Source of the DNA: Erodium maritimum
Lineage: Eukaryota > Streptophyta > Magnoliopsida > Geraniales > Geraniaceae
NCBI GenBank assembly: GCA_963921825.1
Contig: OY997589.1
Span: 77,360,523 to 77,424,522 of the forward strand
Length of the DNA: 64,000 bases
Reading direction: 5' to 3'
In this document: positions 44,200 through 55,710 of the stretch, in pieces
Layout of the letters: each line of letters opens with the position of its first letter
How positions within the stretch are numbered: the stretch's first letter is position 1
Translations under genes and position numbers: made by a program
Notes under the pieces: model-generated
Told to the model about the DNA's origin: nothing
The model's database searches: none
Seen by the model: only the letters and a program-made list of their open reading frames with translations

Positions 44200-44488
44200 T
44201 GGAGAAAGATGAAAAAGTAGAGGGCCCCCAAACCTAAGGAAAATGCGGGTTTGAAGATGAAAAAGAAACGGGCCCAAAACTTAAGTAAAATTGGGGTTGT
44301 ATTTTAACCCAGCCAAAACCAGACCAAATGAAAAAAGCCAAAAGAAATATGAAAAATTAAGGGTGTTCCAGTGGTGGAAATCGAACTCAAGTGAGGGAAA
44401 ATACAAGGAGGCTTTTGACCACCAGGCTAGTTTTCATCTTGTTTAGGGTGTTCCATGGAACACCCTAATCCCCTCTCGTTCCGCCCCT
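44200..44488 (-). mobile_element. right-end fragment of a Tip100-like hAT element
   Basis: It ends GTTCCGCCCCTG with TAGGGTGTTCCATGGAACAC just inside, as in the complete element at 10396-11213, and has the same tRNA-like segment (GAAATCGAACTCAAGTGAGG ... ACCACCAGGCTAG). No left end or 8-bp duplication (right flank CTTGTGAG) is found. Confidence 0.6.
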
Positions 44489-45110
44489 GCTTGTGAGTGT
44501 GCCGACTCAACAATGTTGACATTGTAGATGGGGTAGTCCGAATCATTTGTCATTTAGTTCCATGTTTTAAGTTTGATTTCCTCCAATACCCTAGGAACAC
44601 GAAGAAACCCCACAACACAATTTTAGGATTTGTACGAAAACTTTGGAACTTAAAATGACACTTTTCTTGACCTTATGACACATTTTTGCAACCTAGAAGA
44701 ATATATAATAAACTGTGATGGTATGTTCAAATGCCTATAAATAAATAAAAATCATACACATGTAATGCTTTGAGCATGATACTGTTGCAAGAGGAACATG
44801 CTTCAACTCATGACACACAAATTGTATTGTTCTATATTTCCAAAGTTCAAACATTTTTTTTGTTTTATTCAGCGTATCTTTCACTTAGAGTAATATCATA
44901 TCCACGTGTGGGAGATCAATTTTTTAACTAAATAAATAAAATATCATATCCATAACTTGTTGTCTTATCAAATCTTTGAATTTCAATGTAATAGGCTAAG
45001 GCTCACATCGAGAGCCCAAGTTTGGGTTGGCAACTTCCTAAGCCCAAAAGGCCCACAACCCATGATGGAGCAGGTAGAGGCTATGAAATGGAAGAAGCCA
45101 AGAAGGTACA
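44489..45110. other. unassigned AT-rich spacer
   Basis: No gene or repeat recognised. Confidence 0.4.
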
Positions 45111-45111
45111 T

Positions 45112-45843
45112 TGTAATTTGTAACAATCCAAAGAAGTTCCCATATTTCTTCCCCGGTGTGTTACCTCGCGTTGTCTTGATCGTTATCCGAGGTTGCGTTT
45201 GAGGCATACCATCTGCGTGCTCCACCATCCGTCTGAGAGACCCAGCCGGCCCACCAAGCCACCTCAAGTCCTCGTTCGTCCGTAGAACCAAGCCCGTGAA
45301 GACCGACCGATCCGAGAGGAGCCCGTGGTCCCATGATCGAGCCCATGAAGACTCGCCCAAGACCCTACCATAAATCCAAAGCCCGAAGCCACTTTGGCGT
45401 CTTCTAGAAGAACGCCAACTCAATAGTTGAAGTGTCCTACCGACCATAAGGGACTAGGTTGATCTAATCCCTATCTTTCTAGAGGACTCTCCTTCTTCAA
45501 CAAGGAGTCTCCGTCCTCATCCACTCTCCTTGGCCAACCAAGAGAGGACTAGGATCAACGAGCCTAGAGTATTGCAGATTCCTAGCGTGATTCGACTAGG
45601 CCTCTTCGGTGTAGTATAAATAGGACCCTTGAGATCATTTATACTTCATTCGGAGTTTTTCCAAATAGGATTAATGTTGCACTTGTGTATTCCCAACTAG
45701 GTTCTTCTTTTATTGGCTAATACAAAGATCCTACTATCTTCGTCCTCTCTTTATTGCTTACTTAGCATAGGCTTAGCATATTCACTCAGATCTTACGCCA
45801 CCGTACAGACTGAGGTTAGCTACATGCTCTCGGGTCCGTAACA
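45112..45843 (+). repeat. LTR-like sequence with TATA box
   Basis: GTATAAATAGGACCC (about 45615) followed 200 bp later by a CTTAGCATAGGCTTAGCATA stretch and an end ...CGGGTCCGTAACA has the layout of an LTR (promoter, R, U5, CA end). TG starts at 45112 or 45119 are possible. No target duplication and no primer site were found, so the call is weak. Confidence 0.35.
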
Positions 45844-45931
45844 ATATGGCTAATACTGGTTAAAGCTAATGAGCTCGCCAGTGTGATAGATAATTAACTC
45901 AGTGTAATTTTATTGATAATGTTAACTCTTA

Positions 45932-47332
45932 GAGTAGCCACAATGATGTCGAGATCGAGTTTGTTCATGTCGTCGAATCTATCTTCTTTTTTTCCGAAAA
46001 GGGTGTCAATTCTACGGACAATAGTTGTTTGTTAGTAGAATTTGCGAGGCTTAAAATTAACGTCGAGGAAACTGTCGGTGCTGACACTCGGTCTATTCGA
46101 TGGATACGGACCCGCTGAATCATTGACTGCTGAAACGTTTGGAGACATGTGGTGTCGAAAAGCTGGGTGTCATTAAAGTCGAAGGTTAATTTCGGCTTTA
46201 AATTGCGACACTCGATTCTTCTTCGTCTTCACAAATTTCCTGATTCTTCTACAACTTTCTCTAACGTCTGTTTTGTTCACCCAGAATCTACGGCGAGTTA
46301 GCACCTCCCCCGACATTCCAGCAGTATCGATTCTCCAGAAACAAACCATAAGCTCCAGCTAGAACCTATTACAGAATCTAACTGTCGTCAACCAGCTTTA
46401 GAATCTTCCACTGCAACATGTCAGTTTCTCTAGTTGCATCCATGGTCGATAACAACAACATCAAGTATCTATCGAGTTCACATGTGAGTAGGACTACGTC
46501 CCGATTCGCATCACTACTTGTGTGAAACAGAGGAACAGTTTTGGGGCCAACAGAAGAAGTGCCCTCGCATATGCAAGAGACGATTTCGGCCTCCCCCGTG
46601 TACAAATGTTCCAACTTTTATATGGTTTCAACTTCACCATTTATGAGTGGGATGACATTCGATGGGTCAACCACGTATCCGAGGTCAAGCACCCGATTCG
46701 AGGGTTCCACAACTTACCCAGGACCCAACTCTAGGATAGGCTAGAGTGGGTTGTCTGTATCGAGAATATAACGTCCACCTCCGGTCATACACATCCGTTT
46801 CTCACCCCCCTCAAGACAGACGACAACCGACCAATTCGGACGTCCCCGTATTTATCGGTAGTGGACTCGGCCTGAGGAGGATGTGTTGGTGTGCATGGCT
46901 AAACAACTCCGAGAACTCGAAGCACAGGGCCGACCAAACTAGCATTTCATTTTGGGACTCCATTTGGAAAGAGCTTGCCCTCGTAACCCGTCAAACACCG
47001 TTGACGGAGTGGCCAACGAAGATTTGCATTTTGCATTGGAGCGTCACGAACCAGAGGGTCAAGATGGTTCAAAGGTGTTGATCATAGTTCAAGCACATCT
47101 ACCAATTTGATAGATCCGATTACCAGATCAAAGTTTTGTAATATGAATTTGAATAAAAAAATTATAATTCAGTAATGATATTTTGGTAATTCTCGCGTTT
47201 TTAAACCCACATGTGATGGATTGATCTTTTTTCCAGTGTGAACACCGATTTGGAATAGACCCATGTTTAAAAACCGTTAGTTTAATTGACCTTAGAATAA
47301 ACAGGTTCTATATATTACCACTATAAGTGCTC
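45932..47332 (+). mobile_element. PIF/Harbinger-type element remnant, 1.4 kb, TSD TTA
   Basis: Left end GAGTAGCCACAATG and right end, read inward, GAGCACTTATAGTGG are both next to TTA (45929-45931 and 47333-47335). The interior resembles 13896-15000. The ends are only partly alike, so the borders are tentative. Confidence 0.5.
46740..47130 (+). pseudogene. PIF/Harbinger ORF1 remnant
   Basis: Broken frames give a SANT-like start (DEEDVLVCMAKQ) and, after further frameshifts, FKHIYQF, which corresponds to FKHIYQSG in the copy at 14684. About 130 codons remain and no continuous frame survives. Confidence 0.45.
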
Positions 47333-47335
47333 TTA

Positions 47336-47479
47336 CAATTAACAAAACAAAACATTTATTTTTGAGACGGTGCCCTACAAAATTTTGGTACTGATTTCAC
47401 TACTTCCTTCACGGTTCAGGACTCAGGAATGAACATTCTGGTGGTCAATGATCGATTAACCGACCATCACCCTTTCTAA
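47336..47479. other. spacer with a short sequence repeated at 49262-49300
   Basis: GGTCAATGATCGATTAACCG then ACCATCACCCTTTCTAAA resembles GGCAACGGTCGATTAACAGA then CCATCACCCCTACCTAAA downstream. The two lie on opposite sides of the Harbinger element. Confidence 0.4.
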
Positions 47480-47663
47480 AAGCACCTTTAACGGTCGGCC
47501 CAAAGTCGTTAAAGGCGTGATGTTGTAGGTGCTGCAACGGCGTGCTGCAACAACTAACCGTGGTAGGTGTCGTGGTTTGGGGTGTCGTCGCAGGGTGTCG
47601 CCTCATAAGGCTGCAACGACTTGACTAGTTGTCGCAGGCCCAACGACTAGTTGGTAGGCCAAT

Positions 47664-48363
47664 TGTCACGGACCAGGTGAAGACCCTTCTTTGGGCTGGT
47701 GCCGTGCACTTGGGGACGAGGAGGACTCGGTCCCATTTGGTTGCCGAGAGGGAGAGACCGGCCAAGGGCCAGGCCGAGACATGGGCGAGGGCGGACCGGG
47801 CCAAGACACGGGCGTGGGCGAGCTGGCCCAAGGCGTGGGCGATGGCGAGCGGGGCCGAGCCATGGGCGGAGCTGGTTTGGGCCGAGAGGAAGGGCTGATC
47901 GGTTGGCATGGTCAAGGTGCAACGAACCTAGACATGACCATGATTGGTGCCCTTCTAGATGGTAGAGACAAGGAGCAAGAATCAAGGGTCAATGGGAGTT
48001 ACAAGACTTGGCAAGGATCAAGGGATAGTCTTTGACCAAGGAATCAATGCATTAAAGGCATTTCATTTATTCTTGTTTCCATATTTAGATCTCTTGTACT
48101 AGTATATATAGAGGGCTCATTAGCCTTGTAAAGACACTTACTTTTGTACTCATTTTCACTCTCAATACAATCTGAAAAACGCTCCCTCTTGAGCACCAAC
48201 TCTCTTCTTCTACCTTTCTATTGTTGCTTGTTCGTGGCTCATTCCCTAAGACGCTTCCGCAACGTTGAAGGCTGATCGCTTTGGCTTACAAAGTCTAGGG
48301 AAAGACTTGTGTAAGGAGGCGAGCCGCACGGATCCAAGAGGGTGGTCTTGTGGTCCCGTGACA
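47664..48363 (+). mobile_element. solo LTR, 700 bp, TSD CAAT
   Basis: Starts TGTCACGG and ends CCGTGACA, an 8-bp terminal inverted repeat. CAAT flanks both sides (47660-47663 and 48364-48367). TATATATAGAGGGCTCATTA (about 48101) is a promoter-like TATA box, followed by TTTTGTACTCATTTTCACTC. No internal retrotransposon sequence. Arg/Gly-rich frames on both strands (47629-48035) are by-products of GC-rich LTR sequence. Confidence 0.85.
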
Positions 48364-48500
48364 CAATGCCACGCCGACACATGACAGCGCAGAATAAAAA
48401 AAAAAACTTTTTCCTATAAATACAATTTGACCCAATCCAAAATACACAACCTTTGCCTCTCTTCTTCTTCACTTCAAACCTCCTTGTTCATATTTTTTCG

Positions 48501-48985
48501 ATGAATAATTTTTCAACGGTAGCAGAATTGCAACAAATGACTCCCCAAGAAATAGATCAAGTGGTGGCAAGGATGGTTGCAGGAACGGCGAAACAAATTC
48601 ATGATCGGCTTTTCGTAACGATACGCCCAAGGGCTGAAGTTGAGGGTTCAACCTCGTCGGCGCCACCAAAGCGGAGAGTGATAGAGCGCAATCGAGACGA
48701 AGGACACGACCGCTTGACTGTTGACTACTTTGCGCGTATTCCGGCGTACAACGAGCAACAGTTTCGGCGACATTTTCGGATGTCGAGGGAATTGTTCCCA
48801 CTAATCCGTTTGCAAATATTGGTGTTCCGGACGCAGCGACCCCGTAGAGGACCACCACCATCGGTGAACTTGGATAGTATCATGGGTCATTAGAGGAAGG
48901 ATCCAAGATCGGGATGTTCAGCATCGTCTCCCGATGACCTCGTCGATCACATTTGGACTAAATTTGAAGATGGCGACAACAATTA
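48501..48985 (+). pseudogene. PIF/Harbinger transposase, N-terminus joined to C-terminal end
   Basis: From the ATG at 48501 the frame gives RDEGHDRLTVDYFARIPAYN and FRRHFRMSRELFPLI, the conserved N-terminal block of plant Harbinger transposases (HARBI1/ALP1 type). It stops at 48893, and the next frame gives DDLVDHIWTKFEDGDNN, like the C-terminus of such proteins. The whole DDE catalytic core, about 250 residues, is missing. The product could not cut DNA. Confidence 0.75.
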
Positions 48986-49204
48986 GAGTAATATAATGTA
49001 TTTCATATTTGGCATAAATAAAAATAATATTTTAATTTGGGATGGCTTTGAAAATATAAAAAGTATAAACAGTGGTTCCAAACAACTATTAATTGTTTGT
49101 CATTGGAGAGGTAGTAGGAGGAGTTGGAGGAGAAAAAGATTCAAAATGTGCTCCTATCACTACTCGAAACCACTGCGTAGACTATTCTGTTAGAGATGCT
49201 CTAA

Positions 49205-50044
49205 AACTACACAACAACTTACTCTGGTTTTAATTTATCAGTAGAAATGAACATTTGTAGGGGTGGGCAACGGTCGATTAACAGACCATCACCCCTACCT
49301 AAAGCTAGACTTGTTTCGGTTTAATTTATCAGTGCCGCTACGAGCACCAAGAAGGGTGCTAATTTTCAGACCAATCCTTTTCTGGTTTTAACTGATCACC
49401 TATAATTTGTGATTGGGCCTTCATTTTGGGCCAAAATTGTTGTGCCACAAAAGCCCAACTGAATAAAATACAGAATTTAAAGAACATAAGAAATTTTCAC
49501 AAATTTGTTACAAGGTTTTTTCACTCATGGAAACAAAGAGAAATTAACAGAGTTAATATTACTATTACATCACATATTCAAAATAGGTCAATACATAATC
49601 AAAAGTCTTCTCTTCACTTCATTCCCTTGTATTCATTCTTCAAAAAGGGTACATGTCATCAAAGAACTTAAGTTAGTGCAAAATCAAATTAACAAACACT
49701 ACAACAAGACAACTAGAACTTGGCAAACATACAGATTTTACATGAAAAATTATTTCACACACAAACCCTTTAAATCCTTCAACTTAGCAAAGTGATTCAC
49801 TAGTATCACCTTAAAGTTTCGGGAACCTGAGAACATACAAAATAAACGAATGTATACACGGTAAAAAAAATATATATATATATATATATATACCCAATTC
49901 ATCTATTCAGTTATAAGAAATATATACCAGAGACACCACAAAAATCACTTAAATGCTTATACATAGGCCAAAACAGCTTGGTTTGTTTCTTCTTTTTCTT
50001 TGTTCTTATTCATTTTTGGTTCTTCAGCTGGAAAAGATTACATT
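49205..50044. other. unassigned; right part F-box 3' flank and (TA)n
   Basis: 49205-49860 has no feature I recognise beyond the short repeat noted at 47336. (TA)11 lies at about 49870-49892. 49930-50030 (AAATCACTTAAATGCTTA, CAAAACAGCTTGG) recurs at 55035-55095. Confidence 0.45.
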
Positions 50045-52195
50045 AAATCCTCAAAGCAACAAACTTTTCCCTAATTTGGATATATCAAAACATGGTAAAT
50101 GCAACCACTAAAACTAAAATATAAGCATTAAGCACTCATAGCCAATTCATTACTTAGTCATTTCACTTGATACTGAACATAAACGAGATGAGACAACCAA
50201 CTACCAAGTAGATGAACAAAACACAGCATGCAAGACCCAATATAAAGTAGCTGATCCAATCTTTACTAACCCAAAATATTGTTGCAAGTGGTTTAAAATT
50301 ACAAAATTAGCTTACCGGTTCAGTGTGAGCCAATGAAACATGTTATTGCTTCTCTTCCGGCTGCTTTACTTTTGCATGTTCATTTTTCAGTCTCTCTTCC
50401 AACTGCTGGTTTTGTTGTTTAAGTTGCTCGCTTTGTTGTATCTGCAGTTTTACCTTTGCCTTTCCATTTTGCCGTCTCTCCTCCAACCGTTGGTTATGTT
50501 GTTTGAGTTGCTCTCTTTGTTGTACCTGTTGCTTTACCTTTGCCTTTTCAGCTTGTAGTCCCTCCTCCAATCGATGGTTATGTTGTTTTAGCTGTTCTAT
50601 TTGCTCTTTGAAAGACTCAACAACCTTCATAAATTCATTTCTCACTCTCTCTTCATACTCTTGTAATTAGGCACGATGCTCCTTCCTTTGCTTTTCCACT
50701 ACATCCTCCCTCATTGTTTTTATTCGTTCCATTGTATCCTCCATCATAGCAGACACATTTGGTGATACTGAATTTTCAGATGTAGCTTTGACGTGTCGTT
50801 TCCTCTTTTCTCATTTTGCATGAGTCCACCAATCAGGACTTGTAGACATTTCTCTATTTTTCAAAGCACTAACATGAACTTCATATCCCAACATAGAATC
50901 TTTTAGCAGAACAAGACTCGGCCTATAAGCAATCACTCTTAGGGAATCAGGACCCGAACCTATACATCTAAAGCCTTCTAGATCTGGATTATATGAGAAG
51001 ACAATAAAGGAGTCTCTGGGGCTGTAAGTGGAGCATGCTAACAATATTTCACCATTGTTCATACAAGTTACAGGTAGGAAGCAATTTTCATTTATACTCT
51101 TGCCCATCACAAAACAGGGAAAAGAATACATCTTCGCCCATGAATTCTGAACACGGTATTCCTTCATCAACCATATGTTGATGCCTTTACCCGTATATTC
51201 AATTATAAACAGGCAACCTGACAATTCCCCGACTTCACATATCTCAAAAGTCATCTCTTTACCAACAGAGGATGGGAATGGAACTGTTTCAAACTGTTCA
51301 TCTTCAAAATCAAAAGTAAGTATATTGTCCCTGAAGTCAAGCCAATGGAGGTTACCATGCAAGAAGGTGGGATTCTTATACGAGCTGCAGAAGTGAATTA
51401 CCTCCTTAGCATTAGAAGGACGAGGCCTAAAGTGTTCCAAGAGCATCCTTTCTCAATGGTGAGAATTTCAGCAACAACATTCTCCTTTGATTTCTGACTA
51501 ACTCGCAAAAGTTTGTATTTGTTTGCCTTTCTGCTAAAACCCAGCCCATAACAACAAAAAAATGTAGCTGCAAGTGTAGGAATTGTAATGAATTCACTGG
51601 TACAAGGATTCCATATCATGACAAACCTATTACGATGGCCACCATAGTAGCAAAGCAACCCATTGCAGGAATTGGAAAAGTTCAAATATCCCGTTCCAGC
51701 CCCGTAATTGAGAGTATTGTTGAGCCCCAAACTGAATTTGGGGATTTCGAATAAAGTATTGAGCTTGACATCAAAAGGGTCAAAATTATTGAGGCAATGG
51801 AAGTTACCCATGTGAAGCTTTATCGTGTCCTTGTCATTCCAGAGTTGAAAGCAAACCTCAGTAGGTGCTCTGGCTTGGTGGAGATGGGTAAAGTGATGGT
51901 CTTTGGAGAGATGGAGCCATGATTTGCAGACACACTTACTGGCTGTCAGGGTTTTGAGGGGTAATCTGCAGAGGATCTCCATGAGAATCGGGAATGGAAG
52001 ATGTGTGATGAAACAGGAGGATGAAGGACTCAATTTCATTCCTTTAGCTGATTTCTGGCGAGGAGCTTCCATGGCGACGGGAGAGCAGCTAGTTGAAAAT
52101 GTTTTAAAGTAGGGTTGGTTTGGTCTGTATCAGTTAATATTGATTCAGAGAAAGAGAAGAAAAAAAACTTTACTACGTGAGATAGATAAAAAACC
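50045..52195 (-). repeat. duplicated F-box block, copy 2 (partner 11640-13895)
   Basis: Covers 3' flank, broken gene and promoter, in the same orientation as copy 1. The blocks lie about 38 kb apart with the giant element between them. Confidence 0.8.
50343..52072 (-). pseudogene. broken F-box gene, paralogue of 11984-13750
   Basis: Starts MEAPRQKSAKGMKLSP like copy 1. Frame 52072-51398 has the F-box (LPFPILMEILCRLPLKTL, CVCKSWLHL) and the first half of the FBA-like domain. A frameshift near 51440 moves the rest into frame 51446-50811 (ILTFDFEDEQFETVPFPSS, NIWLMKEYRVQNSW). A TGA at 50811 and a stop near 50670 cut off the coiled-coil tail (50645-50343). That tail carries three repeats of QLKQxNxxLEExLQxEKAKV, against one in copy 1, and the Gly-His repeats of copy 1 are absent. 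The TATA box is also lost. It could yield a short F-box-only protein, but loss of function is likelier. Confidence 0.85.
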
Positions 52196-52223
52196 AATTG
52201 AAGCCCAAACCAAAACCCCATTG

Positions 52224-52346
52224 TTGGTTTGAGTTTTGATTTGTAGTCATGGGCTTTATGGGTTTGAGTTTGAGTTTTGATTTACTACCTTCTGTTTTTT
52301 TTAATCGTTGGTTTGAGTTTTGATTTGTAGTCATGGGCTTTGTGGG
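52224..52346. repeat. two direct repeats, spacing 84 bp
   Basis: GTTGGTTTGAGTTTTGATTT then GTAGTCATGGGCTTTRTGGG occurs at about 52224 and again at about 52308. Confidence 0.8.
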
Positions 52347-52707
52347 TCGGATCCCAACACGACGGAGGTGAAAGAAGAAACCAACGAGGAAGAGACGGAA
52401 TAATTTGCAAAATGATCTACTTCATTGTTGCGTTTGGCTAGGGTGGTATTAGAACAAACTTACGTTTTTATCTTTAATGAAAATCTCGACCGAGTTAGTC
52501 GAGATCCATTGTGCATGGTCGGGAGGGGTGGGCAACAAAGCCCACATGCCTGAAACCGATCCTTTCCACCACGTATAACTTGGAATAACGGATTGTAGTT
52601 GATAATGGGTGTTATTCTTTTATTCTGATCATGAATAGTTATTTATTAGTTTTTGGTACTTATTGAAGGGGTTGTGATCATGAATAAAAACGTGATTCTT
52701 GTACCTA
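52347..52707. other. unassigned spacer
   Basis: No gene or repeat recognised, apart from GGGGTGGGCAA at 52528, which resembles a hAT end but has no partner. Confidence 0.4.
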
Positions 52708-54460
52708 GTTCTTTTTTTTAGCGAAAGGTGTAATATTATAACTTTTAAAATCAATTATATTGATGTGCATCGAGGAACATGCTCCTCGATTATAGAATGT
52801 CAGTATGAATAAACAACGGTTCACTAAGCCTTTTAATACCAGAATCGTCACATATAGAATTTTGATGCCCCACGGGCAAAGACAGAATACGAGAGGGGGG
52901 GGGAGAGAGAACGGGATACCAGAACTCTAGGAGCTCAACGGTGGTGGTGGTGGTGGTGGGAGGCAAAGCAACGTTTGGGGACTCGTCCCAGGGCGAGTCC
53001 CCGATGCTTTGGCGGTCTATCATCCCTCCCGGCAGGGCCTCTTCTCCGCTTGTAGCTTGTCGCCCCAAATAGGAGCAGACGACATCCTCTTCAGCGCTCC
53101 AGCAGTTGCGCTCCTTAGGGTAACGGGTGATGGAACTTCAACATCCCGCACCCCCGGATGTGGGCGTCCTCCACCCCCAAACCCACCATGCTCCTGGGGC
53201 AGGTGGTCAGCAATCGAATTAGCAGAGAGCTGATTGCCATCCGACCCCTGCCGGATCTTCCCATGTACAAAAGTCGCCGTGTTTGGGGTGGACCGCCCAG
53301 GGAGGCCTATCGCGGACGGCTGGCTGGTGTCCCAGGTAGGAAATCAGGGACCCGGGTAAGGTATTGGGTCCATTGTCATGCTGTTTCCCCTTCCTCGAGA
53401 CAACCTCGCCTTAGGTATCGGGTCTAATGTCACCGTACTTGGAGCAGCTCCCTCCAAGTGCATGTGTAGTGCAGCGCCGTCTTCGTGATCCCCCGGTGAT
53501 CTCTACTCCATCCAAGTCAGAGGGGATGGTTGGGACTCCCGCCGGCTCACCCAGAGACGAGGCCCTCTCGTCGGATTATGCCGTAACAGACCCCTCCGAT
53601 ATGCAGGAAGGTGGCTCTGAGGATAGCGGAGCGAGGGCGACGACCTAACCGGCCTTCATGCAGGCTCCACCTCCTCGCCATCCATTGCGTCTCTCCTCGA
53701 GGCCATAGACGGAGAGCCACCGACACTACAAGCAGGCCAGGGAACATCACCATCGTAGGGTATCCAGACCCTAACTTGCCTCTGTGCCCAGCCTCGTCAA
53801 GAAAACGTGGAAGCACCATCCATCGTCATCCTCCTCCACCCTTACGCGTCACAGATCAAGCACTGGGACCGGACCCGCTTCGTCGTGATCGTGGAGTAGT
53901 TCGACCACACCGTCACATCCCGAGTGACCCCCCCCCCCCCCACCTTGTTTTCGAGAGGGAACAAACCTCGGAACCCTAGAACTAACACCGTCCACCCTAG
54001 GCACCAGAGAAAGGTCATGGTTAGCCCGGGCAGGCGGGCTAGGGTTCAGGCGGGGCGGGACCACCTCAATAGCTTAGAGAATAAGTTACCTTTAGGCGTC
54101 GTATCAGGTCTCCCGGACGCGAGCCAGAACGTCCCGCCGGCAGCAGCATCGAAGGGCATGAAACCGACAAGACCTCAGGAGGATAGGACCGGCCCATGGC
54201 GAGGGAGAAAGAAGGAGAAGATGGGGACGAAGGCAACCACCCCCACCGATATTTATCCCCCACACCAGGCGTGGTCTGCAAGGGAGTCAACCGGATTGGA
54301 CAGGGTGACACAGGGGCGACGCGACCGATAGACCCAGCCCCATGTGGCGACTGGGCAGGGTGCATGGCAGGGGTGGTGGCAGGAGAAAGCACCACAGCGC
54401 GGCTAGGGCTAGGGTTAGGGCTAGTTTCTCAACAAGAACGAGAGAGAGAGCTTTACCAAA
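52708..54460 (-). mobile_element. LINE-mobilised retroposon, family R1 copy 2
   Basis: Same family as 18287-19435 and same orientation. The T run at 52712-52718 is the poly(A) tail; GGAACATGCTCCTCGAT, TGGGAGGCAAAGCA and GGCGAGTCCCCGATGCTT follow. TTGTACCT flanks both sides (52699-52706 and 54461-54468), a possible shortened target duplication. At 1.75 kb it is longer than copy 1. (GGT)n and C14 tracts are present. Confidence 0.65.
54066..54395 (-). pseudogene. N-terminal ORF fragment of retroposon family R1, copy 2
   Basis: Frame starting MVLSPATTPAMHPAQSPHGA, matching MVLFSVPAVD in copy 1 at the same place after the leader. 109 codons, Ser/Pro rich, no domain. Neighbouring frames on the plus strand (53158-54331) are taken as shadows. 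Confidence 0.4.
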
Positions 54461-54468
54461 TTGTACCT

Positions 54469-55019
54469 TGTATTAGTTTGGAATTCTAACTTATTTATAA
54501 GCTGGCTATTAATAACAGGAATATGAAGAATTGTAAACCGAAAACTAAAAACTGTGAGGTTTCCATCGAGATCTAGCGTTTTCTCAAACAAATACTAAAA
54601 TACCTATCCCATAACACGATCCAAGTTAAGGAATATAACAGTGGCATCAGAACCAAAAGTTAAGGTGGAAACAATGTTTTTTAAGGAGTAAATCGACAAG
54701 ATCCTTTACTTGTAGAAGGCGGAGATAGCGGCCTCAATGGCGAGGAAACAGAGGATGAAGACCATATCGAAAAATTAATACCATCATTGCATCTGGTAGA
54801 GATGGCAGCATCAAAAGCCTCGCAACAAGAGATGGTCACCTCTAGTTGTGACTCATCCGTAAAACAACCAGAAAATCGAACCTCCCAAAACCAACACATT
54901 CAAGCACGACGAGCTTCCAGACTAACCCGTGCCCAATCAAAAGCGTAATGCGCTCTTTCTATTTTAACACGAAATTAGTACAATTGATATGAATGAATCT
55001 AATTGGACTTGTTTCATCA
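54469..55019 (+). other. possible LTR end with primer-binding site, otherwise unassigned
   Basis: ...GGAATATAACA followed by GTGGCATCAGAACC (54641-54654) resembles an LTR end plus an initiator-Met tRNA primer site (TGGTATCAGAGC) with two changes. No LTR start or gag could be assigned. Confidence 0.35.
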
Positions 55020-55141
55020 CAGTAAGAGCAAGTCATCTACGGAGACAACAACAAAATCACTTAAATGCTTACACATAAGCCAAAAAAGCTTGGATTAGTG
55101 CCTCTTTGTTTCATTTGGGTGCAGTCATGATGAGCTTGTAC
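55020..55141 (-). repeat. fragment of the F-box 3' flank
   Basis: AAATCACTTAAATGCTTACA and CCAAAAAAGCTTGG match 49945-50000, from the 3' side of the broken F-box gene. It marks a further relic of the duplicated block, here cut by the Harbinger element. Confidence 0.5.
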
Positions 55142-55494
55142 TTAGAGCATGAGCAGCCATAAGTTGTCCGTTGAGGTGCCGAAGCCTCTAATAGAATATT
55201 ATATTTTAGAGGCTTCGAAGCTGAATTGGGGAATTTTGCAGTGGTGAGAAGTCTGCAGAGATGCCTACATAGATGCTCAGATTTAAACATTATTAAACTG
55301 ATTTGTATTTGAAGCAAACAATGATTTTTATTACATGGTTAATATCATCTGAAATGCAACATTAAAACAAACACAATTTCATTACTTAACACTTAAAGGA
55401 TTACAATTAATTAAGACAAGGACCAATATAAATTTGAAAATTGTGAGTCCAAGATCTTGCCGAGTACATACTAAAACTACGATAAATTTGAATA

Positions 55495-55698
55495 TCACCC
55501 ACTCTTCGAATTCGCCTCGTCAAGATTCCTCTTGAGATATGCCCGTCGCTCTTGCCACACCTCAAACTGGACTATACTCATGGCTGAAATGTCCCCCCCT
55601 CCAAGTCCCACAGTGTCTTGGCCAATGTGTTACGATACTCAACATCCAACAGATTTGTTAGCGATGGCACATATCTAGAGTTCGAAACACTTCAAACT
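55495..55698 (-). pseudogene. Harbinger ORF1, C-terminal part
   Basis: Minus strand, with one frameshift in a CCCCCC run near 55595: YVPSLTNLLDVEYRNTLAKT, then SIVQFEVWQERRAYLKRN and a stop. Position, orientation and the helical character fit the end of the ORF1 whose N-terminus is at 60257-60618. The middle of the protein (about 100 residues in the family) is missing. Confidence 0.5.
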
Positions 55699-55710
55699 CT
55701 GTAGATAATA

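Larger units (their letters stand above)
47480..49201 (+). mobile_element. PIF/Harbinger element with internally deleted transposase, TSD TAA
   Basis: Left end AAGCACCTTTAACGG and right end, read inward, GAGCATCTCTAACAG match at about 10 of 15 and are both flanked by TAA (47477-47479 and 49202-49204). It contains the start of a Harbinger transposase and a solo LTR inserted in its left part. Without the LTR it is about 1.0 kb. Confidence 0.65.

Noticed and set aside
17848..44488. The Tip100-like left end at 17848 and right end at 44488 as the two ends of one 26-kb element
   Set aside because: The flanking 8-mers (CTTGAGAA and CTTGTGAG) do not match, and the interval includes other complete elements with their own borders; they are better read as two separate fragments.
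47629..48035. Arg/Gly/Pro-rich frames on both strands
   Set aside because: They lie within a solo LTR with clear borders; overlapping in several frames, as expected of GC-rich non-coding DNA.
52528..52540. GGGGTGGGCAA as a hAT end
   Set aside because: No inverted partner or 8-bp duplication nearby.
53009..54489. A chain of Pro/Arg-rich plus-strand frames suggesting a gene
   Set aside because: The retroposon is oriented minus (T run at the left end, shared leader at the right end); plus frames are shadows.
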